64,000 bases of DNA, from positions 1-64,000 of the forward strand of contig JACKAU010000020.1 in NCBI GenBank assembly GCA_020634855.1. The letters run 5' to 3'. The position numbers and the translations under genes are program-made. Below are positions 16,747 to 25,710 of this stretch, one piece after another. The notes beneath the pieces were generated by a model, which had not been told where the DNA came from, ran no database searches, and worked only from the letters and a program-made list of their open reading frames with translations. This stretch comes from Anaerolineales bacterium (GTDB lineage: Bacteria; Chloroflexota; Anaerolineae; 4572-78; J111). The stretch's first letter is position 1, and every line of letters starts with the position of its first letter.

Positions 16747-17688
16747 TTATTGACTATATATGGTTAAATCCGCCATGACCGGGGTATGATCAGACCCAAT
16801 ATCACCGCCGATTTTATAAGATAGGACCGTTACCTCCGGCGAAACGTAAATGTGATCGAGCGGTGCGCCAAATACGACCCGTTCGAGATACCAGGTAGGG
16901 CGCAGGCCAAAGCCCAAGGCGGCGTGTCGTAACTCCGTCCCGGCCACCAATTCCCGCATCGGATAAGCCCAGGGCGAGGCGTTGAAGTCACCCAACAAAA
17001 TCAGTGGACCGGTTTCTTCGGCTATCAGTCCTTGGATGAGTTCTAGCTCGTGATTGCGGCTGGCCGCCCAGCGGCTGTTAAGCGGAGGCAGTGGGTGAGC
17101 GCCAAAGACAGTGATGGCCGCGCCTTGCCACTCGATAGTGGCCTTGATCAGGCGTCGCCGCCGGGTATCGCTCAACGGCACGGTCTCAACCGCCAAAAAA
17201 GGCTGGCGACTCAGTAGGGCCAGTCCCATTGTGCCAGGCATCGACTCGTCATAAACATAAGGGTACATCTCGCCGACCGCCTCATCCAAGACGGTCATCA
17301 AGGTGGGTTCAGCCTCGGTCACCATCACGAGATCCGGCTGGTACTCCTGAAGATAATCGATGACGGCGTTGTAATCAGGGTCTTGGGAATGGATATTGAG
17401 CGATACCGCTCTCAGCCGGCCGTTCGATGCCGACGCAGTGGGCGTAAAAGGCAGAAAAAAGGGCGCAATAACAATGAGGTTGGCGATCAAAGCCGGCGCC
17501 AAGGCCAGTGCATAAATCCGCCGGCGGCCGACGAATAGCCCGGCTACCAGACAGACGGCCAGCCACATAGCGTACTGCAAATTAAAGTGCGATAACACAT
17601 CCAGCGTCCAATGAAATTGGCCCAAAAGGCTGCCGAACGTTAACCCACTTAATATCAAACCTATGATAAAAGGAAGTCGTTTAACCAT
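16747..17688 (-). CDS. membrane-anchored endonuclease/exonuclease/phosphatase family protein
   Basis: This 313-residue protein has two or three N-terminal hydrophobic helices (about residues 5-25, 32-52 and 57-80) and then a DNase I-like EEP domain. Catalytic-type motifs are visible: DLVMVTEAEPTL (metal Glu), LGDFNASPWAYPM (Asp-Asn pair) and GSDHTPVMADL (Asp-His pair). The domain would face outside the cell if the helices anchor it in the usual way. Substrates of the superfamily range from nucleic acids to phospholipids and inositol phosphates, so no specific reaction is claimed. An inverted repeat sits just ahead of the start (17703-17721). Confidence 0.8.
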   Translation of the reverse strand: MVKRLPFIIGLILSGLTFGSLLGQFHWTLDVLSHFNLQYAMWLAVCLVAGLFVGRRRIYALALAPALIANLIVIAPFFLPFTPTASASNGRLRAVSLNIHSQDPDYNAVIDYLQEYQPDLVMVTEAEPTLMTVLDEAVGEMYPYVYDESMPGTMGLALLSRQPFLAVETVPLSDTRRRRLIKATIEWQGAAITVFGAHPLPPLNSRWAASRNHELELIQGLIAEETGPLILLGDFNASPWAYPMRELVAGTELRHAALGFGLRPTWYLERVVFGAPLDHIYVSPEVTVLSYKIGGDIGSDHTPVMADLTIYSQ

Positions 17689-17702
17689 TTATGTTAGCGT
17701 TC

Positions 17703-17721
17703 TCGATGGTATCTCCATCGA
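17703..17721. promoter_or_regulatory. inverted repeat, possible operator
   Basis: TCGATGG-TATCT-CCATCGA has perfect 7-bp arms around a 5-bp spacer. It lies 15-33 bases upstream of the minus-strand endonuclease/phosphatase start, within the expected promoter or leader. It could be a dimeric repressor site or a leader hairpin. There is no T-run, so it is not a terminator. Confidence 0.4.
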
Positions 17722-17909
17722 ACCATCACAGTTATTCCCTGATTGATAGAATTTAACTCGGTTATGAAATTATATCAGGGATTACGGGCGAAACAAGTTG
17801 AATTAATTACCAAGTCATGAGTATCCGTTGGACAATCTGGGCCGGTTGGTGGTAAACTGTCTTTTTACTTTGACCGGACTCAAAAGATGTTGAGAGAGGT
17901 AATAGACCC

Positions 17910-18440
17910 ATGCCGATAATTGAATACCAAGGCAAAACGCCCCAAATTGCCGAAGGGGTCTATATCGCCCCAACCGCAGTTGTCATTGGTGATGTTATTA
18001 TTGAAGAAGGGGCTAATATATGGTTCGGTACGGTTTTGCGCGGTGATGTAGGGCAGATTGTCATTGGCCCGCGCGCCAGCGTGCAGGATAATACAGTGGT
18101 GCATGTCAATCGCCGCCATAATACCATTGTCAAGGCCGACGTGGTCATTGGCCACGCCGCTGTGATCGAAGGGTGTGTGATTGAAGCCGGCTGCTTAATC
18201 GGGATGAACGCGACCGTGCTGTCCGGCGCTACGGTTGAAGCAGGTGCGATTATTGCCGCGGGTAGTGTGGTCCGGGAGAACCAGACTATTCCGGCCAGGA
18301 TGTTGGCTGCCGGCGTACCGGCCAGGGTCAAAGGTCCGGTCTCCGACGCCGCGCTACAACATGCCGCCGAGGCCAGCGCTTCCTATCAGCGTGTCTCAAA
18401 AACATATATGACCATGGACCTGGCCAGTCAATTTGAGTAG
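17910..18440 (+). CDS. gamma-carbonic anhydrase-like left-handed beta-helix protein
   Basis: This 176-residue protein is built of hexapeptide repeats, the left-handed beta-helix fold of gamma-carbonic anhydrases and YrdA/PaaY-like proteins. Histidines expected to bind zinc are His65 (NTVVHVN) and His82 (VVIGHAAV). The third ligand, usually the His in a LHGC-type motif, is replaced by Glu87 here (VIEGCVI). The protein may therefore bind metal differently or lack anhydrase activity. Proteins of this group are often annotated as carbonic anhydrases without proof. It stands alone, 250 bases ahead of carD. Confidence 0.8.
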   Translation: MPIIEYQGKTPQIAEGVYIAPTAVVIGDVIIEEGANIWFGTVLRGDVGQIVIGPRASVQDNTVVHVNRRHNTIVKADVVIGHAAVIEGCVIEAGCLIGMNATVLSGATVEAGAIIAAGSVVRENQTIPARMLAAGVPARVKGPVSDAALQHAAEASASYQRVSKTYMTMDLASQFE

Positions 18441-18464
18441 GTTCTCCCGGTTGGAATGTTAAAA

Positions 18465-18493
18465 TTGACTTAATTCGTTAGTTATGTTACTAT
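18465..18493 (+). promoter_or_regulatory. sigma-70-type promoter for carD
   Basis: TTGACT (18465-18470) and TACTAT (18488-18493) are separated by exactly 17 bases. The -10 hexamer is identical to that proposed for the ilv operon at 27819. Transcription would start near 18500, about 190 bases ahead of the carD start. Confidence 0.55.
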
Positions 18494-18689
18494 AAAAATA
18501 GCGCTATTATACTTTTTTATTAAAGTTTACGGAATTTAATGGGTTCATAAAAATTATACGGTTTTCAAATCAAAGAGGATCGTATTTTGTCTAAAGAGCA
18601 GGCTAATCAGCGATTAGCTAATTCTACTAGCTCCCGAACCCTGAAACGCTGTAAACTCTATTATGTAGTTAGTGAAAGGAGAGTCCATT

Positions 18690-19211
18690 TTGCAACAACT
18701 AGCAATTGGCCAAAACGTCATTCACCCCATCCATGGCGCCGGAAAAATAACCGGTGTTACAGAAATGAATATAGTTGAGGAATTTACAAAATATTACGTT
18801 ATTGAATTTTCAACTAAACGTCTTACCCTACATGTTCCTGTTCTCAATCTAGATGGTTCCAGTATTCGCCAGGTCATGTCGGAAAATAAAGCCGATGATG
18901 TTTTTGGGATTTTGCAAGCGGAACCGGAAGCGCTGCCTGAAGAGTTTAAGCACCGGCGTCGTAAGCTTGAAGATTGGTTACAGTCCGGTCGGCCGGTTCA
19001 GATTGCCCAGGCGGTACGAGCGTTAGCTTGGCGTAATGAGCACGGCGGGTTGAGCAGCCTTGAGAGCCGTCTATTTTCCCAGGCCAAAGATATGTTAGTC
19101 ACTGAAGTTGCCCTGGCCACCGATCAAGATGCGCTGGACGCTCGCCATGAAATCGAAGCGGTCTTAACCTCAGCAATGATGTCTGACGGGGAGAAGGTTC
19201 TGGCCCATTAG
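18690..19211 (+). CDS. carD: CarD family transcriptional regulator
   Basis: This 173-residue protein is of the CarD/CdnL type, which in other bacteria binds the RNA polymerase beta subunit and stabilises the open promoter complex. The N-terminal Tudor-like RNAP-interaction domain is seen in IGQNVIHPIHGAGKITGV and the strand RLTLHVPVLNLD. The C-terminal helical half (about residues 75-170) contains RRRKLEDWLQSG. AAAGGAGAG at 18675-18683 points to TTG 18690 as the start (spacing six). A GTG at 18672 overlaps the binding site itself and is unlikely. A clear terminator follows at 19249. Confidence 0.88.
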   Translation: MQQLAIGQNVIHPIHGAGKITGVTEMNIVEEFTKYYVIEFSTKRLTLHVPVLNLDGSSIRQVMSENKADDVFGILQAEPEALPEEFKHRRRKLEDWLQSGRPVQIAQAVRALAWRNEHGGLSSLESRLFSQAKDMLVTEVALATDQDALDARHEIEAVLTSAMMSDGEKVLAH

Positions 19212-19248
19212 TCTTGGCAAACTAATCGACATACGACAAGATGACAGG

Positions 19249-19270
19249 GAGGCTATGGCAGCCTCTTTTT
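19249..19270 (+). terminator. rho-independent terminator after carD
   Basis: GAGGCT-ATGGC-AGCCTC followed by five T residues. It lies 38 bases after the carD stop and just before the end of the convergent beta-galactosidase gene. Confidence 0.85.
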
Positions 19271-19286
19271 CATTTAAACCGGATGG

Positions 19287-21257
19287 TTACAGGTATCTTA
19301 AGACCGCGACATCGCGCGGCTGAACGGTAATCAACGTGGTCGGTGGCAGGTTAAGTAGCAGCGAAACCACCGGCCGGTGCAGGTGAACCGATTTTGGCTC
19401 AGCATTGTGGTTGAGCAGTAACACCCCCTCCGCGCCGTCGGCAAAGTCGATAGCGATGGCCTCGACATCGTTGGGTAACGTAAACGGCAGAGCCAACTCA
19501 TCTAAGCCCAACGCCTCCCATATCGTTTGGGGCAGCATGTGTTCAAACCAGCAGCCCACATAGACCGCTATCCCCTGCCCAACTTCGTTTTGCGTGGCAG
19601 CAACCTGATCCCGCCAGTAGAATTGGTTGTAAAATAACAACGGTTGGCCGGTCGTTGGCCTGAGCAGTTCGGCCCAGCGCCAGTACGGAAAACTTAGGCC
19701 GCCGCTGGCGTTGCGCGCCGCCCCGCGCATATCCGGCGGTAAACCGAGATACTCCTCAACTTGCACCCCCAGCAGCGTGTCAAGCCCGGCCGGGAGCGGC
19801 TGATCAGACCAGATGTTACTCTGTTCTTTGACGAAAGCTCGAAACGTAACCAGCAAGCGCCCGCCCTGCTCCACAAACTGCTGCCAGCGCCGCGCCTGCT
19901 CCTCATCAATCAAGTTTGGGCTAGGCACAATAACGACTTTATACCCGTCTATCGAGTCAGTCCGGCGAATGACATCGACGCTGATCCCAGCCGCCCATAA
20001 ATCTTGATAAATGCTGGCCACGACTTTGAGGTAGCTGAAATCGTGCTGGTGCGGATCGATTTGCAGCGCCCACCAATCGGCGTAGTCGATCAAAATAGCG
20101 ACTTTAGCCGACCGGCGTGAGATAGGCGGGATGGCGGCCAGGTCTCTCAAGAAGTGCGCCGCCTCGCGGTAGCTGCCGGTGGGCGAGCCGTCCTGACGCA
20201 GCAGGCCGGCGTGGTACTGCTCTTGCCCGTAACGGGTGGCCCGCCAGCGAAAGTAGATCACGGCCTCGGCTCCGTGGCCTAAGCCTTGGTAGGTCCATAA
20301 CCGGACCAAGTTGGGGGGAACAGGGCGGTTGTAGGGATGCCAATTGACCACACCCGGTTGCTGCTCCATCACCCAATAGGGCTTTTGTTTGAAACCGCGC
20401 ATCATATCATGGTTGAGCGCCACGTGGTGCGGGCCGTCGCTGCCCTGCGGATAGTTATCCCACGACACAAAATCGAGGTCGGCGGCCAGGTCAAAATAGT
20501 CGATTTCACAGGTGTCCTCGTTGCTGCCCAGGTAGTTGTGCGTAATCGGCCGGTTGGATGACCAGCGGCGGACCAGGTCGATCTGCATGCGCTGGTACTC
20601 AACCCAACTGTCGGAGGCAAACCGGCGAAAATCGAGCTGTAAACTGGGGTTGTGCTGCGCCGGCGCGGTGCGGGGCAGCGGAATTTGGGACCAGTCGGTG
20701 TAAACGGCGCTCCAGAAAACCGTACCCCAAGCCTGATTGAGCCGGTCGAGCGAGCCGTATCGGGCTTGCAGCCAGCGCTGGAAGGCGGCCCGGCAGTGAT
20801 CGCAGTAGCAGCGGCCGGTGGCGTGGCAGCCAAACTCATTGTCAATTTGCCACCCCACCACGGCCGGATGATCCCCAATTCGTTGGAGCAGTTCAGATAC
20901 AATTCGCTGCGAGTAACGTCGGTAGTCCGGATTGTTCGCGCAGGCATGGCGGCGTGTGCCGGGACTCCAGGGGAGGCCATCGACATTGCGTTGGACAATA
21001 TCGGTTTGGCTGGTCAGCCAGGGCGGCGGCGTAGCGGTCGGCGTCCCCACAATGATTTTTAAATTTTCATTGGCCAATATGGCGATAGCTCGCTCCAGCC
21101 AGCTAAAATCGAACTGACCGTCGGCGGGTTCGAGTAAACTCCAGGCAAACTCGCCCAGGCGCACATAAGTTAACCCCAACTCGGCCATCATTTTGGCATC
21201 AGTCGCCCACCGATCTTCGGGCCACTGCTCAGGATAATAATCGACACCCAATTTCAT
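19287..21257 (-). CDS. GH42 family beta-galactosidase
   Basis: This 656-residue glycoside hydrolase of family 42 hydrolyses terminal beta-galactosides. The N-terminus GVDYYPEQWPEDRW is characteristic. The acid/base Glu141 sits in GWQIDNEFG, and the nucleophile is Glu298 in YWVMEQQPG. A structural zinc cluster is indicated by Cys106, Cys150, Cys152 and Cys155 (GRCYCDHC). The TIM barrel is followed by a trimerisation domain (about 390-590) and a short C-terminal beta domain. There is no signal peptide, so the enzyme is cytoplasmic and acts on imported oligosaccharides. No sugar transporter is adjacent. Confidence 0.92.
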   Translation of the reverse strand: MKLGVDYYPEQWPEDRWATDAKMMAELGLTYVRLGEFAWSLLEPADGQFDFSWLERAIAILANENLKIIVGTPTATPPPWLTSQTDIVQRNVDGLPWSPGTRRHACANNPDYRRYSQRIVSELLQRIGDHPAVVGWQIDNEFGCHATGRCYCDHCRAAFQRWLQARYGSLDRLNQAWGTVFWSAVYTDWSQIPLPRTAPAQHNPSLQLDFRRFASDSWVEYQRMQIDLVRRWSSNRPITHNYLGSNEDTCEIDYFDLAADLDFVSWDNYPQGSDGPHHVALNHDMMRGFKQKPYWVMEQQPGVVNWHPYNRPVPPNLVRLWTYQGLGHGAEAVIYFRWRATRYGQEQYHAGLLRQDGSPTGSYREAAHFLRDLAAIPPISRRSAKVAILIDYADWWALQIDPHQHDFSYLKVVASIYQDLWAAGISVDVIRRTDSIDGYKVVIVPSPNLIDEEQARRWQQFVEQGGRLLVTFRAFVKEQSNIWSDQPLPAGLDTLLGVQVEEYLGLPPDMRGAARNASGGLSFPYWRWAELLRPTTGQPLLFYNQFYWRDQVAATQNEVGQGIAVYVGCWFEHMLPQTIWEALGLDELALPFTLPNDVEAIAIDFADGAEGVLLLNHNAEPKSVHLHRPVVSLLLNLPPTTLITVQPRDVAVLRYL

Positions 21258-21339
21258 GGTTAATCAGTCTCCTCGATGGTTGCCGTACAGTGTAGCCAGG
21301 TTTGCCAGGGGCGGCAAGTTGCTGCTATGATTCTCTCTT

Positions 21340-22062
21340 ATGGAAATCGGTGCTGAAATCTTCGACTGGTCCTGGGTTTGGCTCAACCTAGCTCGACTGC
21401 TGACGCTGCTCTTCACCAGCTTCATTGCTTGGATGACCTATCGCAGCTATCTGTTGATCAAAACGGTTACGATCGAGACGAACCTGTTGTTATCTCTCCC
21501 TGAGTCGATTGTCCGGCTGGGGATGGTGAGTTTTTGCCTGTTTTTGGCCTGGTTAAGCGGCTTATCGGCGGAGCAATTGGGGCTGGTCGTGAGCGATCCG
21601 TGGCGGACGATTGGGCTGGGATTTGCCCTGGGAATTGTGATTCAACTGGGGATTAACGTGGTTACGTTGCCGGCGATCAGAATCTTTGGCCGCGATATTT
21701 ATTCGCCCTGGCTTATCCGCAACATTTTGCCTCGCCACAGCGGCGAATGGCCGTGGCTGGTGCTGGCCTTTATCCCGCCGGTGCTGATGGAAGAGTTGTT
21801 GTTTCGAACCCTGCTGATCGGTCTTTTTCAAACGATTATTCCGCTGCCAATTCTTATCCTGGTGACATCGATTGTGTTTGGTCTGATGCACCAGCCTCAA
21901 GGAAAATTAGGGATGCTGATTGCCGGGACCATCAACATTATGTTTGGCATGTTATTTGTCTGGTCCGGCCAGCTTCTGTTGACGTTTGTGGCCCATTACA
22001 CGATCAATCTTTTGCAGATCGTTTTGGCCTCACGCCGGCCAGATTGGCTGGAAAACTACTAA
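21340..22062 (+). CDS. CPBP family intramembrane glutamic endopeptidase
   Basis: This 240-residue membrane protein of the CPBP (Abi/Rce1-like) family is thought to cleave prenylated or membrane substrates. The diagnostic motif EELLFR is at residues 151-156. A second motif with His184 (FGLMHQP) and a third with His219 and Asn223 (FVAHYTIN) complete the expected active site. About seven hydrophobic helices are present. Members have been linked to bacteriocin processing and immunity in Firmicutes, but nothing around this gene suggests that role. The hypothetical gene at 22143 follows 80 bases later. Confidence 0.85.
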   Translation: MEIGAEIFDWSWVWLNLARLLTLLFTSFIAWMTYRSYLLIKTVTIETNLLLSLPESIVRLGMVSFCLFLAWLSGLSAEQLGLVVSDPWRTIGLGFALGIVIQLGINVVTLPAIRIFGRDIYSPWLIRNILPRHSGEWPWLVLAFIPPVLMEELLFRTLLIGLFQTIIPLPILILVTSIVFGLMHQPQGKLGMLIAGTINIMFGMLFVWSGQLLLTFVAHYTINLLQIVLASRRPDWLENY

Positions 22063-22142
22063 CCCCCCATTCTCCCATTGACAAAAAATATTTAGAATGA
22101 TATGCTGTCTTTAATAGCTTATGACAAGTTAAGGAGACAAAA

Positions 22143-23375
22143 ATGGCTGTTTCCTATCCCGACGCCATTGGCGAGCATGTCGCTACATCGGAGCGATACT
22201 ACACGGGTGGTTTGCAGTATGCCGGTTATCTCGAACCGGCGGCTATCGCGACCGGTCAGATATCCAACTTATTCCTCTTTATGCAAAATATGCTCAACGT
22301 ACCTATGACCGTCACGATTAAGGTTAGCCCACCCCTGACCGGTTTATTTCGAGGGCGAAAACCTCTACTGCGGGTTGGAGATCCGGTGATACAGATAGAA
22401 CTGGCCGAAGCCGAAGCGGGTTTGCTGACGCTGCCGGTTACCACCACCGAGCAGACCGGTGCAGGCCAGTTCGGCTTGACCATTGAGGTTAAAGCGGCGA
22501 CCAAAGGTCGAGGCGAGCGGGTCAGACCGGCTAAATCAACCAGCTCATTGGAAACCAAGTTCATCGACAGCCCGGTTGGGCTGAATTTGGTTAGCAGCTT
22601 GGGGGCCACCTACTCTGAGAAATCGGCCAAAAAGGCCGTGTTCTCGCTGAACGTGACCGGCAAGAAACGCGCCTCTAAAAAGAAGCCGGCGCTCAAGTAT
22701 CAGTATGATAAGATCTGGGATACGGACGATGCCCAGATTTTTACCAAATCGATCCAAGAAATCAATTCCAGACGAGCGAAACTCAAAACGGCGTTGGATA
22801 TGGAAACGTTGTACGCTAATCTCTACGCCGAGAGTGTTAAACGCTTTGCTAATGCCGGTCTCCCGCTACGTATTGGCGAGGCCATTACCCTGGCCAAAAT
22901 TTTGACCTACACCTGCCAATATTTCCTCAGTAACCCGGATCGAGTCAACGGACTGCTGTTACCCATTTGGGAGCGCGCGCTTTCCCTGGATGCTGATACA
23001 ACGGATGCCTTGGATGTGATTAGACTGTATGGTTATCATCATTTGCTGCGGGTGTCAGTGGCCTTGAGTTTTGGGGTGATCGGCCGGGCGACGGGGCAAC
23101 AACTGTGGTCACAAGAGGAGCGACAAGCCGTGGCCGGCCACATCGCTGATACCGTCGAAATGGGCGAGAAGTTGGATATCGAATTCTTGTACCTGCCGCT
23201 GTTGATTGCCGGTACGCAAATTTCGAAGCGGTTAATCTTACCGGATGAGGGTGTCGAGAATTCATTGGCGTTGATGAAGCAGGCCCGTTTGGCGCGTCCC
23301 GATCTGTTCAAAGATAAAGATATGGCCAGAGCCAATCAAGTCTACAACCAGATTATGAAAAAGGCTCTGGCTTAG
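22143..23375 (+). CDS. hypothetical protein, 410 aa
   Basis: I do not recognise this protein. The start is secure, because AAGGAGACAAAA leads directly into the ATG. There is no signal peptide or convincing membrane helix. The N-terminal half (about 1-150) looks beta-rich, with alternating hydrophobic patterns. A lysine-rich linker (about 158-195, with KKRASKKKPALKYQYDK) follows. The C-terminal half (about 200-410) is predicted helical, including ESVKRFANAGLPLRIGEAITLAKILTY broken over several helices. A REP-like palindrome lies 23 bases after the stop. Confidence 0.7.
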   Translation: MAVSYPDAIGEHVATSERYYTGGLQYAGYLEPAAIATGQISNLFLFMQNMLNVPMTVTIKVSPPLTGLFRGRKPLLRVGDPVIQIELAEAEAGLLTLPVTTTEQTGAGQFGLTIEVKAATKGRGERVRPAKSTSSLETKFIDSPVGLNLVSSLGATYSEKSAKKAVFSLNVTGKKRASKKKPALKYQYDKIWDTDDAQIFTKSIQEINSRRAKLKTALDMETLYANLYAESVKRFANAGLPLRIGEAITLAKILTYTCQYFLSNPDRVNGLLLPIWERALSLDADTTDALDVIRLYGYHHLLRVSVALSFGVIGRATGQQLWSQEERQAVAGHIADTVEMGEKLDIEFLYLPLLIAGTQISKRLILPDEGVENSLALMKQARLARPDLFKDKDMARANQVYNQIMKKALA

Positions 23376-23398
23376 GTAATAGGACTTAAGCCGTTCCA

Positions 23399-23444
23399 CA
23401 GGTGACAGTCACTTTTTCAAACGTGATCAAGTGACTGTCACCTG
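23399..23444. repeat. dispersed palindrome, copy 1 (GTGACAGTCACTT)
   Basis: A perfect inverted repeat with 16-bp arms (CAGGTGACAGTCACTT and its complement) surrounds a 14-bp spacer. Fifteen bases of the arm recur identically at 32075-32119. No T-run follows, so it is not a typical terminator. It lies just downstream of a stop codon, like copy 2. Confidence 0.9.
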
Positions 23445-23450
23445 GCGGGA

Positions 23451-23467
23451 ACCCGAACGTTCCTGCG
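23451..23467 (+). repeat. 17-bp dispersed repeat, copy 1
   Basis: ACCCGAACGTTCCTGCG here matches ACCTGAACGTTCCTGCG at 40543-40559 with one mismatch. Both copies are intergenic and sit beside larger palindromic sequences, so the 17-mer may be part of a composite intergenic repeat. Confidence 0.6.
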
Positions 23468-23480
23468 ACAAAACTTTATT

Positions 23481-23687
23481 TTACGCGCCTAATCCTGCTT
23501 GCAGGTCGGCGACGCGAGCCTCCAACTCGGCTCGACGCAGTTCAGCCGCCTTACGGCCTTCGTTCAAAATATCATCTACCCAGGATTTGGCCTGCGACTG
23601 CATATCGGCGCCACTGCGGGGTGTGGTTAGCAGAACAACTGCCGCCCCCAACACCAGCCCGATCAGAAAGCCGGCTACAAAACGCAT
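23481..23687 (-). CDS. YtxH-like small membrane protein
   Basis: This 68-residue protein begins MRFVAGFLIGLVLGAAVVLL, a single glycine-zipper-like transmembrane helix. TTPRSGADMQSQ and a charged amphipathic helix rich in Ala, Glu and Arg follow. This matches the layout of YtxH/gas-vesicle-GvpP-like stress proteins (the helix then xTPxSG). GGAGG lies 11 bases upstream of the ATG. It is divergently oriented to the molybdenum cofactor gene at 23803. Confidence 0.75.
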   Translation of the reverse strand: MRFVAGFLIGLVLGAAVVLLTTPRSGADMQSQAKSWVDDILNEGRKAAELRRAELEARVADLQAGLGA

Positions 23688-23802
23688 GACAATTTTGACC
23701 TCCGTATAGTTAATGGCAATTTATGTAAAAAACTCCAACTTAAGATAGCCCAATTATACCACGCTCTTTATAGTAGGAAAAAGCGTAAAGGTTTGCGCTT
23801 GA

Positions 23803-25191
23803 ATGAACATCCAGAGCCTTCCATCTGAACAACCGACCGGCTGTCTATCGCTTTCCCAAGCGCTGCGCTTGGGGCCAAGCGAGGTTGTGGCGCTGGTTGG
23901 CGGCGGCGGTAAAACCAGCACCCTGTTTCGATTAGCGGCTGAACTGGCGGCGACCCGGCGCGTGTTGATGACCACCAGTACCCGTATTTTTGTCGCTCAA
24001 ATCAAACAGGCGCCGGCCTATGTTACGTTTGACCCCAATCGGCAGACGCTCCACGACATTTTACCGGCCTTGCATAACGCCCTGGCCCGCCATTCTCAGG
24101 TGTTGTTAATTGGCCAGATCGACCGGCAGAGCGGCAAAGCGTTTGGCATTGCGCCGGAGGTGATCGATGCGTTGGCCACAACCGGGCAGTTTGATACCAT
24201 CCTGGTAGAGGCCGACGGCTCTCGCATGCGTCCGTTCAAAGCGCCCGCTGACCATGAGCCGGTCATCCCCACGCTGACAACAGTGGTCGTACCCGTGGTG
24301 GGCATCGATGTCTTGGACCGGCCGCTTAGCGACGAGACGGTGCATCGCGCCGGTCGGGTGAGCCAACTCAGCCAAACCCCACTTGGTGAGCCGGTTACGA
24401 CCCAAACCATCGCCGAAGTTTTTTGTCACCGGCAAGGCGGTTTGAAAAATGTCCCGGACGGGGCGCGGCTTGTGCCTTTGATCAACAAAGTCGAAACAGA
24501 CGCTCAGCAGCAGGCCGCTCGTGAATTGGCCGCTCGTTTATTGGCTTGTGAGCGGATCGACTCGGTGGCGATCGGCGCTGTGCAGGCTAAAACCGCGCCG
24601 ATTTTGGAGGTGTGGAGCCGGTCGGCGGCGGTGATTCTGGCCGCGGGCGGTTCCAGCCGGTTTGGCTCCCCCAAGCAGTTGGCCCCTTGGGGCGATAAAA
24701 CCTTCATCGAGCACGTGGTCGATACCGCGTTGGCCTCAGCCGCCGATCCGGTGATTGTGGTGCTGGGCGCTGAGGTGGAGCAAAGCCGCAGCCTATTGCA
24801 GCACAAATCGGTAGAGATTGTCATCAACGACCGCTGGGCCAAAGGGCAGAGTACCTCGATGCAGGCCGGGCTAGCGGCTCTCCCGCCCAATGTGGGCAGC
24901 GTCCTGTTTCTGTTGGTCGATCTCCCCGGCGTGACGCCGGACGTACTCAACGCCGTCATCGAACGTCATCGCCAAACCCTGGCCCCTCTCGTCTGGCCGG
25001 AATTCGCCGGCCGGCGCGGTAACCCGGTTCTTTTTGATCGCACCCTATTTCCCGAACTAAGCCACATCAGCGGCGATACCGGCGGCCGGCCGGTGCTGCT
25101 CGCTCACCAAGACCAAGCTGAACGGGTGATAGTAACTCAGCCAGGCATTGTTCAGGATGTTGATCGACCGGAAGATTTGGTAGAGCTATAA
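23803..25191 (+). CDS. YqeC-MocA fusion (molybdenum cofactor accessory protein)
   Basis: This 462-residue protein fuses two families that are usually encoded separately. Residues 1 to about 265 are YqeC-like (putative selenium-dependent hydroxylase accessory protein), with the P-loop-like VGGGGKTSTL and LVEADGSRMRPFKAP. Residues about 275-462 are a nucleotidyltransferase of the MocA/MobA type, with LAAGGSSRFGSPKQL at 279-293 and LVDLPGVTPDV further on. MocA transfers CMP to molybdopterin for xanthine-dehydrogenase-family enzymes. The fusion suggests maturation of a molybdenum hydroxylase encoded elsewhere. No such enzyme is in the window. Confidence 0.85.
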   Translation: MNIQSLPSEQPTGCLSLSQALRLGPSEVVALVGGGGKTSTLFRLAAELAATRRVLMTTSTRIFVAQIKQAPAYVTFDPNRQTLHDILPALHNALARHSQVLLIGQIDRQSGKAFGIAPEVIDALATTGQFDTILVEADGSRMRPFKAPADHEPVIPTLTTVVVPVVGIDVLDRPLSDETVHRAGRVSQLSQTPLGEPVTTQTIAEVFCHRQGGLKNVPDGARLVPLINKVETDAQQQAARELAARLLACERIDSVAIGAVQAKTAPILEVWSRSAAVILAAGGSSRFGSPKQLAPWGDKTFIEHVVDTALASAADPVIVVLGAEVEQSRSLLQHKSVEIVINDRWAKGQSTSMQAGLAALPPNVGSVLFLLVDLPGVTPDVLNAVIERHRQTLAPLVWPEFAGRRGNPVLFDRTLFPELSHISGDTGGRPVLLAHQDQAERVIVTQPGIVQDVDRPEDLVEL

Positions 25192-25710
25192 AGGCTTTAC
25201 AAAAATAACCCACTTTTTACTTCAAAATCGCCCGATAGTGTAGAACAAAAAAAGTTGTCAGCTAATATAATTAAGATACAAGCACGTATACAAATCAAAA
25301 GCTGGCTGTATTAACGCCTGACGTTAAATTCGGGGACCGATTTAGCATTACCAAATTACTCAAAAACTTTATACCTCAGACTTGTACATAGTATTGGAAC
25401 TAATCAGTACTTAGGCTCTATTCAAATTAATGATATTTGTGGTAAATTATATACATAGATGAGTTGTTTGATCTTCGATTATTAATCTAAGATTAAACAA
25501 ACTTTAGTAAGCTGTTATAATAACCATAGTTGTGAGTTATGTCACAATTGCAATAAGTTAGTTTGTTTTGACCAAGGTTTTTAACCCACTTTTTCCCCGG
25601 CAACGTAGCTCCCGCAATGCAGCACAGTGTAGCGCCACAATTCCTAATCAATTCTGCCTGAAATCTTTCAACCATTCTATCTTCAACCTGTGCAGGGAGT
25701 CGTGAGATCA
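25192..25710. other. AT-rich intergenic region with hairpin
   Basis: This 519-bp gap is strikingly more AT-rich than its surroundings. It contains one near-perfect inverted repeat at 25464-25500 (TTGTTTgATCTT ... AAGATtAAACAA), whose core TTAATCTAAGATTAA is itself a palindrome. No gene with a ribosome binding site was found. A minus-strand open frame at 25493-25711 shows no protein-like features. Confidence 0.5.

Noticed and set aside
18587..18778. 63-codon frame starting at TTG with AGAGGA upstream (MSKEQANQRL...)
   Set aside because: It overlaps carD in another frame for most of its length, and its second half is Arg/His/Trp-rich noise. At most its first third could be a leader peptide.
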